Part shown: in pieces, positions 12,186-23,282 of the stretch | Layout: each line of letters begins with the position of its first letter | Position numbering within the stretch: the stretch's first letter is position 1 | NCBI GenBank assembly: GCA_028571685.1 | Contig: CM053146.1 | Coordinates: 24,215,431-24,279,430, forward strand | Source: Heterohyrax brucei | Lineage: Eukaryota > Chordata > Mammalia > Hyracoidea > Procaviidae | Reading direction: 5' to 3' | Length of the DNA: 64,000 bases | Position numbers and translations under genes: made by a program | The notes under the pieces: model-generated | What the model was told of the DNA's origin: nothing | The model's input: the letters and a program-made list of their open reading frames with translations, nothing else | Database searches by the model: none

Positions 12186-12988
12186 GGGGGGCGGAGTCCA
12201 GATGGCGGACTAAGCCCACGTCTCCTTCTATCCCTCTGGAAACCCAGACCTGAATTGACAAGCAAACAGAGCCTTCTGATCACTTAATCAGCCTCAGGAC
12301 GCGGCACAGAGCTGTTAATTGGGACTTCATACCACTCAGTGGAAAACCTCCTCTCTTTCGCTGACTCCCGCTCCTGGCTAGCCCCGGCTCTCACGGACGG
12401 AAGGTAAACACACCATTTTGACTTTTTTTTCCCTCGGTCTCGGCTGGCGGGCGGAGCTGGGCCTTGCCCGGCGGCTGGACTCAGACACGCTGCTGGGGGG
12501 ATAGGCAGGCGAAATTCCCATGTTCTGAGAGCCAGGCTCGGGACTCTGTTAATCTAGACACTTTGAGCCGTTCGTTTTGTAGCTGCCTCAGCGGGGTTTG
12601 TGCGGAACTCCGCGGTCAGTGTGCCGGATGCCATGTTGGTACCGAGACTTTAGCAGGACCTCGTTCTTAGTCTGGGAGCGAGCGCCTGCACACAGGAGAG
12701 TGCTTTTCTATCACAAAACCAGTACTCGACGCAGTGTTGGCTAAGGCTAGCCCCTGTCAGCAGAGGCCACCAGGGCAGTAGCATTGCTGTATTCTGAACT
12801 AGTTTGTTATCATCTGGGGTTGGATATAGTGGCACTCACTTTGTCAGATGAGAAGAGGGACCTCTACACCTGAAAACCTAACTGACTTGTGAACTGGTCA
12901 GATACCTTTTGCTTTACATTTGAATACAGCCTAGAGAAACATTTGCAATCCATCCTCACAGTACCTCTTCCAGCCTCTATATACTCAC
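12186..12988 (+). promoter_or_regulatory. L1 5'UTR with internal promoter
   Basis: This begins ggggggcggagtccag and has AGATGGCGG at 12200-12208, the YY1 site typical of the first 25 nt of L1 promoters. That supports the true 5' end of the element. Part of the region (about 12360-12640) is CpG-bearing. Confidence 0.75.
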
Positions 12989-13912
12989 ATGGGACCCAAA
13001 AAGCAACAGACAATTGTGGCATACAAGGAATCACTCATGGCTTCAGAAGGCTCCCAAACAAAGCAACCAAGGAGTTTTCCAGATGAAGAAACTTTTATGA
13101 AAGCATCAGGAAGTGAATACAAATTGATTACATACAGAGCCCTTCTAGACCTTATACAAAATGCAGGAGAACAAAAGGAAAAATTAAGCAAGTTGTTCAA
13201 TCTGATGGAACACCAGTACTCTGAAATCCAACAGATCAAGAAGAAAATCAAAGACATAGAAACTTCCATGCAAAGCCAAGAAAACAGAATGGAACAAATG
13301 GAAAAAAGAATTTCTGACTTGGAAGACAGAGCTACTGACTCCAGCATCTATGAGCAGAAATCAGAAAAAAGAAACAAGAAAAATGAAGAAACATTAAGAG
13401 GCATGTGGGACTCCATTAAGAGGAACAACCTTCGATTAATTGGAGTCCCTGAACAGGGTGAGACATCTGAGAACACAGAGAGTATTGTTGCTGAGCTGCT
13501 GAAAGAAAACTTCCCAGAAATCATGAAGGAAGAGAATATAGACATCTCAGATGCATATCGTACGCCACCCAATATAGATCTCAAAAGAAAGACTCCAAGA
13601 CATATTATAATCAAGCTTATCAAAATGAAACACAAGCAGCAACTCTTAAAGGCAGCAAGACTCAAGGCAAAGCTAACATTCAGAGGGAAACCCTGTAGGC
13701 TCTCGTCAGATTTCTCAGCAGAAACCATGCTGGCACAGAGACAGTGGCACGACACATTCAAAGTCTTGAAGGAGAAGAACTTCCAACCAAGAATTATATA
13801 TCCTGCAAAACTATCTTTCAAATACAAAAATGAAATTAAGACATTCACAGATAAACAGAAACTCAGAGACTTTGTAAAAACCAAACCCAAACTACAAGAA
13901 ATACTGAAATGA
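12989..13912 (+). CDS. L1 ORF1 protein (RNA-binding chaperone), intact
   Basis: A 307-codon uninterrupted frame starting MGPKKQQTIVAY. L1 ORF1p is a trimeric nucleic-acid-binding protein that coats L1 RNA in cytoplasmic particles. Residues about 55-125 form a coiled coil rich in heptads and Glu/Lys/Gln. Residues about 140-225 match the RRM-like domain (NNLRLIGVPEQ, then PRHIIIKL). Residues about 230-300 match the C-terminal domain (GKPCRLSSDFSAETMLAQR, then KNFQPRIIYPAKLSF). The start is chosen because the family begins MGxKKxx. It is slightly shorter than the human protein (338 residues), mainly in the N-terminal part. Codon use is A-rich as in other L1s. It could still yield protein if transcribed. 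Confidence 0.93.
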   Translation: MGPKKQQTIVAYKESLMASEGSQTKQPRSFPDEETFMKASGSEYKLITYRALLDLIQNAGEQKEKLSKLFNLMEHQYSEIQQIKKKIKDIETSMQSQENRMEQMEKRISDLEDRATDSSIYEQKSEKRNKKNEETLRGMWDSIKRNNLRLIGVPEQGETSENTESIVAELLKENFPEIMKEENIDISDAYRTPPNIDLKRKTPRHIIIKLIKMKHKQQLLKAARLKAKLTFRGKPCRLSSDFSAETMLAQRQWHDTFKVLKEKNFQPRIIYPAKLSFKYKNEIKTFTDKQKLRDFVKTKPKLQEILK

Positions 13913-14363
13913 GTTCTTGGCTTTGGCTTAGAAGAACAAAATCACTAACTTATATTTTAGAACAACACACTACTCAATACTCTATTCATTTAGGGAAGGC
14001 TCCAAAGTAAATCACAGCTTTGATATGGAAAGAAGCAATCCAGTGATCATCATGAAAACTATGGTGTCATTATAGTAAAAAGAGGGATGTACTACAGTTG
14101 TTATAGTCCTTCCAGATGGAGAGGAAGATGACAAGACTGGTAGTAATTAAAATTGGGTTTATAAATAGTTTACTAAGGGGGTTCATAGGGGCAGCTGTAA
14201 AGAACAACAAAGATGTATCATACCATTTCAAGAAACTTAACACACGAGTCTCAACAACTATAAAACCAGCTCTGAAAAAGGTCAAAAATCAACTCACAAA
14301 AAAGAGTGTCCCAGAACAGACTAATAAGAACAACAGAGAAAACATCAACATAAATATATCACA
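13913..14363 (+). other. Unusually long L1 inter-ORF spacer
   Basis: About 450 nt separate the ORF1 stop from the ORF2 ATG; in human L1 the gap is about 63 nt. The spacer contains an open frame from 14116 to 14376 (86 residues, basic, no recognisable domain) whose stop overlaps the ORF2 start. Whether this is a family property or an insertion in this copy cannot be decided here. Confidence 0.6.
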
Positions 14364-17300
14364 ATGGCAGCAGTGAACATATACCTATCAATAATTACAT
14401 TGAAGGTGAATAGACTGAATGCTCCAGTAAAGAGACACTGAGTGTCATCTTGGACCAAAGACACGACCCATCCATATGTTGTCTACAAGAAATTTACTTG
14501 AGACCTAAAGACAGGAACAAACTGAAAATTAAAGGATGGAAGAATATATATCAAGCTAACAATGAACAAAAAAGAGCAGGGGTGGCAATTCTAATCTCAG
14601 ACAAAATCAATTTTAATGTCAAATCCACCATCGTGGACAAAGGTGGACACCATTTATTGTTGAAAAGTTCAGTACACAAGCAAGACTTAACTATATTAAA
14701 TATTTATGCACCTAATGTCAGAGCACCTAAATACGTCGAAGAAACACTGACTACGCTCAAAAGAGAGTTAGGTGACTCCACAATGATAGTGGGAGACTTT
14801 AACACTCCACTCTCATTACTAGACAGATCATCTAGAAAAAAGCTCAGTAAAGATACAGAAGACCTCATTGACACAATTAACCAACTAAGCCTCATTGATA
14901 TATACAGAACTTTCCACCCACCAGCAGACAACTATACCTTCTTCTCCAGTGCACATGGAACATTCTCCAGAATTGACCACGTGATAGGCCATAATGCAAT
15001 GCTCAACAAAATCCATACCACTGAATTACTGCAAAGCATCTTCTCAGATCATAAAGCCATAAAAGTTGAAATCAATAGCAGAAAAAACAGAGATAGAAAG
15101 TGGAACTCTTGGAAACTGAACAACATCTTGCTCAAAAAAAACATGGGTTAGAGAGGAAATCAAGGATGAATTAAAGAAATTCATGGATTCCAATGAGAAC
15201 AAAAATACTTCCTACCAGAACCTATGGGATACAGCCAAAGCAGTGCTCAGAGGTCTGTTCATCTCCATAAATGCACACATCTGGAAGGAAGAAAGAAACC
15301 AAATCAAAGAACTAACTCTACAGCTTGAACAAGTAGAAAGAGAACAACAGAGGAACCCCTCGGGCACCAGAAGAAATGAGATCATAAAGATTAGAGCAGA
15401 GCTAAATGAATTAGAGAATAGAAAAACAATTGAAAAAATTGAAAAGACCAAAAGCTGTTTTTTTGAAAAGATCAACAAAATTGATAAACCACTGGCTAAA
15501 CTTACTAAAGAAAAGCAGGAAAGGAAACAAATAACCCAAATTAGAAGTGAGAGGGGAGTTCTCACCACAGATGCAACAGAAATCAAAAATATCATAACAG
15601 AATACTATGAATGACTGTACTCTAACAAATTTGAAAACCTACGGGAAATGGACCAATTCCGGGACTCATACCACCTACCCAAATTATCACAACGTGAAGC
15701 AGAACAACTTAATAAACCCATCACAAAGGAAGAGACTGAAAAGGTCATCAAAACACTGCCAATCAAAAAAAGTCCGGGCCCGGATGGCTTCACAGCAGAA
15801 TTGTACCAAGCATTTAGAGAAGAGTTATCCCCAATACTACTGAGACTATTTCACAGTATAGAAAGAGATGGAGTACTCCCAAACTCATTCTATGAAGCCA
15901 GCATAACCCTGATACCTAAACGAGGGAAAGATCCAACAAAGACAGAGAACTACAGACCAATATCACTCATGAACCTAGATGCAAAAATCTTCAACAAAAT
16001 TCTTGCCAACAGAATACAACAACATATCAAGAAAATAATCCATCATGACCAAGTGGGATTCATACCACGGATGCAAGGCTGGTTCAACATCAGGAAAACA
16101 ATTAATGTGATTAACCACATAAATAACACAAAAGACAAGGATCACCTGATTTTGTCCATTGACGCAGAAAAGGCATTTGATAAAGTACAACACCTATTCA
16201 TGCTAAAAACTCTTAGCAAAATGGGCATAGACGGCAAATTCCTCAACACAATAAGGGCTATTTATACAAAGCCAATTGCCCACATCAGCCTGAATGGAGA
16301 GAGACTGAAAGACTTTCCCTTGAGATCAGGAACTAGACAAGGATGCCCACTGTCACCTTTCCTATTTAACATTGTGCTAGAAGTTCTAGCCAGAGCAATT
16401 AGACAAGACAAACAAATAAAGGGCATCTGCATCAGCAAAGAGGAAGTTAAAATCTCCGTGTTCGCAGATGATATGATTGTATATGCAGAGAACCCCAAGG
16501 AATCTATAAGTAAGCTACTCAAACTGATAGAAGAGTTCAGCAAAGTCTCAGGATACAAGATAAACATAAGTAAATCAGTAGGATTTCTTTATCCCAACAA
16601 CGAGACTGTTAAGGAGGAAATTATCAAATCGATACCATTTACGATAGCCCCTAAGAAGATAAAGTACCTAGGAATTACTCTAACCAGAGAAACAACAGAC
16701 CTTTACAAAGAGAACTACAAGCCCTTACTACAAGAAACTAAGAGAGACTTAGATAAATGGAAAAACCTACCCTGCTCATGGATAGAAAGACTTCACATTG
16801 TGAAAATGTCTATTTTACCCAAAGCAATTTATTTATATAATGCAATCCCAATACAAGTTCCAGCATCATTTTTTAATGAGATGGAGAAACAAATCACCAA
16901 TTTTGTTTGGAAAGGGAAGAAGCCCTGGATAAGTAAGGTACTACTAAAGAAGAAGAACACACTGGGAGGCCTCTCATTACCCAACCTTAGAACATACTAC
17001 ACTGCCACAGTGGTCAAAACAGCCTGGTACTGGTACAAGAACAGACAGATAGATCAATCGAATAGAACTGAGACTCCAGAGATGATACCATCTGCCTATG
17101 AACAGTTGATATTGAACAAAGGCCCTAAGGCATTAAACTGGGGTAAAAACAGTATTTTCAACAAATGGTGCTGGCAAAAGTGGTTAACCATCTGCAATAC
17201 ACTGAATCAAGATCCATATCTTACACCTTATACAAAAACCAACTCCAACTGGATAAAAGACCTAAATATCAAATCTAAAACGATAAAGCTCATCCAAGAA

Positions 17301-18188
17301 AAGGTAAGAACAACAATGGAAGTTTTAATACACAATGAGGACAGACTCCAAAATCTGTCAAAGAAACCTCAATCAACAGAAGAGAAAATAGATAATTGGG
17401 AACTATTAAGAATCAAACACTTTTGCTCATCCAAAGACTTTATTAATAGAATTAAAAGAACACCTACAGAATGGGAAAAAATATTTGGCAACTCTATGTC
17501 AGACCGAAGCCTGATCTCCATAATCTATAAGATACTACAAAATATCAATAAGAAGAAGATAAACCACCCAATTAAGTGATGGGCAAAGGAGATGGACAGA
17601 CACTTCACTAAAGAGGACATCCAGGCAGCCAAAAACACATGCAGACATGTTCATGACCTCTAGTTATTAAAGAAATTCAAATCAAGACAACAATGAGACA
17701 CCATCTCACCCCAACAAGACTGACCATGATCCAGAAAACACAAAACAACAAATGCTGGAGAGGCTGTGGAGAAAGTGGAACCCTCCTGCACTGTTGGTGG
17801 GGTTGCAAAATGGTCCAGCCTCTTTGGAAGGCAATCTGGCGCTTCCTTAAAAAAAATGGATATCGATATACCACTTGACCTAGTAATTCCACTACTTGGA
17901 ATATATCCTACAGAATCAAGGCCTTTCACACCAACGGACACATGCACTAGAATGTTTACCGCAGCACAGTCCATGATAGCAAAAAGATGGAATCAACCCA
18001 GATGCCCAACAATAGAAGAATGGATAGGTATACTATGGTACATATGCTCAGTGGAGCACTAAGCAATGATAAAGAATAACAATGATTCCAGGAAATATCT
18101 CCTAACCTGGTTTCAACTGGAAGACATTATGTTGAGTGAAAGTAGTCAGCGACAAAAGGACAAATACTGTATGAGACCTCAACAATAA
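14364..18188 (+). pseudogene. L1 ORF2 (endonuclease-reverse transcriptase), broken
   Basis: ORF2p nicks target DNA and reverse-transcribes L1 RNA. The ATG at 14364 opens the endonuclease domain (to about 15100; blocks CCLQEIYL, YAPN, VGDFNTPLS and SDHKAIKVE are visible). The reverse-transcriptase domain lies in 15648-17579 ([63 protein letters not shown] and [11 protein letters not shown], which carries the catalytic Asp pair). The Cys-rich C-terminus (CWRGCGESGTLLHCWWGC) is at 17750-17815. Lesions seen: TGA 14439-14441; a 1-nt loss shortly after it; an extra A in the run 15134-15140; TGA 15612-15614; TGA 17577-17579; a lost A at 17631-17635; an extra A at 17849-17856; TAA 18060-18062. The element cannot make a working enzyme. 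Confidence 0.93.
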
Positions 18189-19182
18189 GATCTCAAAAAC
18201 AGACTTGTGTATAGAAGAAAAGACTCTTTGACAGATGCAGGGGGGGGGAGGGAGGAAGGGTGAGGGTTTACTTTAGACAATTACTAGAAATCTAGTTGGG
18301 AGAAAGTGGTGATAGCACACATTAGAAACAAGAACAACATTAAGTGGACTTCGGCATAACTTGAGTACTCCTTCCAGCTTAACTCAATACTGCAAGGATA
18401 GAGTAGCTGGGGCGGGGGGCGGGGGATCATGCTCTTAGGCAAATTCCAAGCCAATTGGCACAACTAGCGTTTTGTTAAGAGAGCTCTCTGCACCCCACAT
18501 TGGTGAGTGGCATCTGGGGTCTTAAAAGCTGCCAAGCTGCCATCCGAGGACACAGCAAATGGTCCCAACTCAGCAGGAACGGATGCTCACCAAGGACCAA
18601 AATGACATGCGGTAAAGACAACCGAGAAGACAGAGAGACCCACAAGAGTGGGTGCCTACATCAACTTGGGACAGGAAGAACCAGATGGTGCCCGGCCACC
18701 ACCAGTGGTAGCCACGATGGAGCTCACAGAGAGGAGTCTCACTGGCAACACAAGAATCAAAAGGGGTGCATCATGAGATCTCCACTAAAAGACCTCAATT
18801 GATGGTCCAGTGGTTTGGGGGTTCCTCTGACAGCATGGCCTCTGGCCCTCATGGTGCCTTTTCCCATAAATTATAACAAAGGTCCACTCTTTGGACAGGA
18901 ATGGATTGGACTTGGCAATGCAGAGTGACCATATATTGGAAGCACTTTACGGTTCTATACATCTATAGGATATCATCTTGCTGACCTCTGGCTGGAGGAA
19001 GGGGAGTGGATGGAGAGGAGGGAAAAAGAGACTGTTGGGAGGATGAGACAGGTATGGAGCAGAGAGGAATAGTGTGCAGTCACCGGACAGGGAGAGCAGT
19101 GGAAGCTGCATATAGGTGGGCATGTAAATTTATACGTGAATGTACATTTTCACTCAGTCATGTTAAATAAAAATTAAAAAAA
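18189..19182 (+). other. L1 3'UTR with G-rich tracts and A-rich tail
   Basis: A nearly 1-kb 3'UTR, longer than the human one. It has a G-run at 18240-18262 and a second G/C-rich tract at 18411-18425, both with quadruplex-like G spacing as often seen in L1 3'UTRs. It ends with AAATAAAAATT and an A tail. The CTGGGGTCTTAAAAGCT block near 18514 is shared with older L1 3'UTR copies elsewhere in the window. Confidence 0.8.
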
Positions 19183-19499
19183 AAAAAGATCTTCTTTTCA
19201 TCTATAAAAATACAAGCTGATTTCATAGGCATACATGTAAAATGGCTACTTGTGATTTCTGCAGCAACTTCTATACACTCATATAACAGCTATCTTTTCT
19301 CTCCTATTAATTCTTGAGACAGATCCCGTCATGGCCTTCAGTAACACTCAAGAGTCTTCTTACTCCAGTCCTAGTACACTGCATACTGGAATAAGTTAAT
19401 CAACTTTTAACAACCCCCATTTTTAAACTCAAATAGGGAACCAAGCAAAGAAAAACGAGACCAAAAGCAGTCCCTTACTCGTTCTCCCTCCAGAGTGAC

Positions 19500-20628
19500 A
19501 GGAAACTACCAGAAATTCAAGCTGATTCAGAAAACGACATGGAACCAGGGATATCATTGCTGATGCCAGACAGATCTTGGCTGAAAGCAGAAAATACCAG
19601 AAGGATGCCTTTTTGTGTTTCACTGAAAGACATTTAACTGTGTCGATCATAACAAATTATGGATAACATTGCAGAGAATGGGAATTCCAGAACATTTAAT
19701 TGTGGTCATGAGGAATCCATATATGGAACAAGAGGTAGTCATGCAAACATAACAAGGGGACACTGCACGGTTTAAAGTCAGGAAAGGTGTGAGTCAGGAA
19801 ACAAGCTGAAAAGCTAGAGTATATGAAGAAGAGTGAGACATCAGGATTTGAGGAAGACTCATTAACAACCTGCATTATGCAGATGACACCACCTTGCTTG
19901 CTGGAAGTGAAGAGGATCCGAAACGCTCACTGATGGAGATCAAAGACCACAGCCTTCTGTATGGATTACAACTCAACATCAAGAAAACAAAAATCCTCAC
20001 AACTGGACCAGTAAGCAATATCACAATAAATGGAGAATTTTAATGGTTCCACAATCAATGTCCATGGAAGCAGCAGTCAAGAAATCAAAAGACACATTGC
20101 ACTGAGGAAATCTGCGCAAAGGATCTCTTTAAAATACTGAAAAGTAAAGATGTCACCTTGAAGACTAAGGTGCACCTGACCCAAGCCACAGTGTTTTCAA
20201 TTGCATCATATGCATGAGAAAGCTGGACAATGAAAAAAGAAGACAGAAGAATTGATACCTTTGAACTGTAGTGCTGGAGAAGAAAACTGACTGTACTACG
20301 GACTGCCCAAAGAACAAACAGATCTGTTCTGGAGAAAGTACAACCAGAATGCTCCCTGGAAGCAAAGATAGGGAGACTGCATCTCACACTGGACATGCTG
20401 TCAGGAGGGATCAGTCCCTGGAGAAGGACATCATGCTTGGAAGAATAGAGGGTCAGCAAAAAAGAGGAAGACCCTCAACAAGATAGACTGACATAGTGGC
20501 TACAACAATGGGCTTGAGCATAACAACAGCTGGAGGCATGACGCAGGACCGATCAGAGTTTCATTCTATTATACATAGGGTCACTACGAGTCGGAACCAA
20601 CTTGATGGCACCTAACAACAACAACATC
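19500..20628 (+). mobile_element. RTE/BovB-type LINE, 3' part of the RT ORF and tail
   Basis: Decayed reverse-transcriptase coding sequence is readable in pieces: INNLHYADDTTLLAGSEE-like at about 19855-19915 (catalytic YADD) and LQLNIKKTKILTTGPVSN-like at about 19968-20020. It ends in ggtcactacgagtcggaacc followed by cacctaacaacaacaacat. RTE elements are non-LTR retrotransposons with one long ORF and a simple-repeat tail. Multiple stops and frameshifts show it is inactive. Confidence 0.88.
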
Positions 20629-21563
20629 ACTAGCGTTGCTGTATCACTACCAAATAGTCCAGAACCATGTATTAAGGCAGTAAATAACCAGGGCCCCTTC
20701 TGCCTACAGGCAGAGTGGCAGTTCTGGAGGCCCTTCAAAAGGTAGCTGTTTAGTCTATGAATGTGAATTGAATCAGAAAATCAAAAGGTGATTATCAGTT
20801 TTCCTAACTTAAGACGGTAAGAACGCAGAGAGCTTTAAAAATACGTATGAACACATACACACAAACACATACACATACTCACACAGAAACTCTCAAATGC
20901 TATGCTGTTTACATAGTTTCCCTAAAACAACGGAGGGGAGGTTATGCAAGCATTTGATTTCCACCTTTGGCAATCGTCAGAAATATGGTATCTTCACTCT
21001 CATCTACCAAATACCATGACTTAGCCAACAAGATCAGTACCATAAGTATCGTAAGAGTGAAACATCAACGCATAAAGCACACTAATGTCCTACCACAACA
21101 ATGTCCTTCCATCCATGCAACAGGATCATGCAATTCTCCAGTACATTTCAGGAGGTCATTCTAAAACACCTTACAATTAACTCCTTACTCTTTGACCTCC
21201 GTCTCCAGGATGTAAGCCAACAGGGAACTACATTATACTGCAAGATATTTATGCACATTAAGTCTGAGACACCAAATAGATATTCACAAAGCAATTTTCT
21301 CTCTCAATCAGAATTATCTTTGTCCCACGATTACGGCTTCCTTCTATAACTTTATTATACAAGACTAATCTCTTGGCCTCAGTCATTGGAAAAAGCTGAA
21401 GGGCTACCCACTATGGAACCTCAGCATTTATAAAGCATTCTGAAATGCTCCCTTGTATCGATTACACGCTGTCCACCAAAGAAAGATCTAAAGTAACTAT
21501 AGGATAATAATACTTTCATACAAGGGAAGTCTCCCTTATTGATCTCTCTAAGTATTTATTATT
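20629..21563. other. INSIG2 intronic DNA, nothing recognised
   Basis: Lies between an RTE tail and a tRNA-Gly SINE; includes a short acacatac-rich stretch near 20850-20885. Confidence 0.45.
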
Positions 21564-21854
21564 CTTGTTGCTGTCAGCTGCCGTTGAGTCAGCCCCCCGA
21601 CTCACAGCGACCCCATGCACAGCACGATCTGATCCCTCTGATCCACAGGGTTTGTGATCCACAGGGTTTCCACTGGCTGATCTGTCAGATCTAAATCAGG
21701 AACCACCACTGAAACCTGGTAACCACTGTAACAACACCCAACCCGTCACTGACAGATGGGTGGCGTCTTTGCAAGTGGCACACTGACTAGGAACCGAACC
21801 TGTGTTTCCCACATGGAAGAGGAGAATTCTATCATTGAACCACCACTAATTGCC
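21564..21854 (-). mobile_element. tRNA-Gly-derived SINE with RTE-type tail
   Basis: Same family as 2468-2743: the tRNA-Gly-like head on the right (attctatcattgaaccacca on the plus strand), and on the left ttgttgctgtcagctgccgttgagtc, which is the RTE tail in reverse. Confidence 0.72.
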
Positions 21855-22543
21855 TTATTTATCATTCCTAAAGTATGTTCCAAAAGCAAGACACAAAGGA
21901 GAAAAAAAAACAAAGTCTGAAAGAAAACAAAAATTAAACAAAAAAATGAAGCTTTATACCTAAATAAAACAATTTCATGTTTATCTGTTTCAAAAACAAG
22001 ATGATAACATGACAGGAAAACCTGAAAGCCAAACAGTAGCATCATCATCAAGATGACCTAAAATAAGACTTACATGAGCTGGGTTTAAAAAAGGACAAAA
22101 TTAAGAGGCTAAACGCCCTATGCCCAGTGAACCCAGGGATGTTTTTAGGATCGGATTCTAAAAGTTCCTAGTTCAGAGAGAAGCCAGTCACAAAAGAGTC
22201 CAGACCTTATGATCCCATTTATATTAAATTCCAGTAGAGGCAGAAATAATCTAGAGTGGCAGAAAGCAGATCCATGACAACCTGGGGTTGGGGAACAGAT
22301 GCAAGAGGACACAGGAAAATCTGGGAGCAATGGAAATGTTGTATTTGGATTGAGGTGGTGGTTACATGACTGCATGCACTATCCAGACTCCCCAAACTGT
22401 TTGCTTAAAACAGGTCTATTGGTGTGTATTTAAATTATACCTCAATAAAGCTGACTTTTAAAAAAAAAGTTTATAGCTCAGACATATCTACACTTATTTA
22501 TATGCTCTCTCTTGTAACCATTACAGAACCATCCTGCACATAC

Positions 22544-22787
22544 CTGAAGCTGTGCCACAGCATGGAGGCACCCACCATGCTGAAGAAAAGATGCTTGTAA
22601 TCACATCAGGTGGAAAGAGGGTCACATTTCTCTGAATTTGAAGTAGATTTAATACTAATGCAAGAAATACTCCAATCAAAAACAGCACTACTCCACGAAT
22701 CATCAAGTTCACACTCTGGCTAGTGACGGATGAAATATACGGGCCACACTTTTGAGGCCCAGGTGACTGTGTCTCTCCTTCAGCCAT
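22544..22787 (-). CDS. INSIG2: INSIG2 first coding exon (codons 1-81 plus 1 nt)
   Basis: This exon starts the insulin-induced gene 2 protein, a small polytopic ER membrane protein. In the presence of oxysterol it binds SCAP, which holds SREBP in the ER, and it also promotes sterol-driven degradation of HMG-CoA reductase. The frame opens with [20 protein letters not shown] and runs through the first hydrophobic segment (about residues 29-50) to the [11 protein letters not shown] motif conserved in INSIG1 and INSIG2. The start ATG at 22787 has a strong Kozak context (ACCATGG). The donor is TCAG|gtatgt at 22544/22543. The last G joins exon 3 to make GCT, giving ..[12 protein letters not shown]... 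Compared with the human protein as I know it, I see only a few conservative changes (for example E7Q and K12Q). The match to INSIG2 rather than INSIG1 is clear, because INSIG1 has a much longer N-terminus. Confidence 0.98.
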
Positions 22788-22795
22788 GGTTTCAT
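22709..22795 (-). promoter_or_regulatory. Upstream ORF overlapping the INSIG2 start
   Basis: An ATG at 22795, 8 nt upstream of the INSIG2 start and in a different frame, opens 28 codons ending in TGA at 22711-22709 inside the coding exon. Its context (CTTATGA, T at -3) is weak, while the true start has a near-ideal context. Leaky scanning would be expected. A second uATG further upstream is followed by a stop after four codons. A translational role is inference only. Confidence 0.5.
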
Positions 22796-22919
22796 AAGTT
22801 CAGTAAGCTGGCAGCAAAATATCTTCCCGATGAAAAACTCAACAACTGTCCGTGAATCCAGGCAGATTGATGCTTCAACAATACCTCATCTGGTCTTAAA
22901 GTAGGACCTACCAGAAATC
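22788..22919 (-). other. INSIG2: INSIG2 5'UTR part of the ATG exon
   Basis: A strong acceptor (pyrimidine run cttcttttctatctcttgcag spanning about 22940-22920) precedes GATTTCTGG at 22919. The remaining 132 nt up to the ATG are therefore 5'UTR carried on the same exon. This agrees with the known structure of INSIG2, in which alternative non-coding first exons are spliced to a shared ATG exon. The segment holds two upstream ATGs, described separately. Confidence 0.85.
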
Positions 22920-23128
22920 CTGCAAGAGATAGAAAAGAAGTCAGTGTGTACCTAACATATGGTATTTAATTGTCCTGATTTCATTACCAATTTACTTGAA
23001 AAGGCAAATTATGAAACAAGTCTGTATGCTAATTTGTTTAAACTGGAGATTTACTAACGTAAATATCTAATTTGAATACATGACGTACTATACACATAAT
23101 TATATATGTAAAAAACAAATGAAAAACA

Positions 23129-23282
23129 AACCCATTGCCTCTGAGTTAATTCCAATTCATATCCACCCTAAGGGACAGAGCAGAACTGCCCCATAGAGTT
23201 TCCAAGGAGCATCTGGTGGATTCAAACTGCTAACCTTTTATTTAGCAGCAGTAGCACTTAACAACTATGCAACCAGGGTTGT
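23129..23282 (-). mobile_element. AfroSINE
   Basis: Minus copy with gaactgccccatagagtttcc core and aactatgcaaccagggtt head. Confidence 0.88.

Larger units (their letters stand above)
12186..19182 (+). mobile_element. Full-length L1 LINE, antisense in INSIG2 intron
   Basis: An approximately 7.0-kb L1 flanked by a 12-nt target-site duplication AAAAAGATCTTC (12174-12185 and 19183-19194). It has a GC-rich 5'UTR (12186-12988), ORF1, a long inter-ORF spacer, ORF2 (14364-18188, broken), a 3'UTR with G-rich tracts, and an A-rich tail. It lies on the plus strand inside the intron between INSIG2 coding exons 1 and 2, so it is antisense to the gene. The intact ORF1, clear duplication and retained tail suggest a fairly recent insertion, but ORF2 is dead. 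Confidence 0.95.

Noticed and set aside
13348-13890. 180-codon minus-strand frame
   Set aside because: Exact shadow of L1 ORF1 on the opposite strand; hydrophobic composition is the usual reverse of A-rich ORF1.
18240-18425. G-runs as a telomeric or replication element
   Set aside because: They sit at the expected place in the L1 3'UTR, where G-rich tracts are normal.
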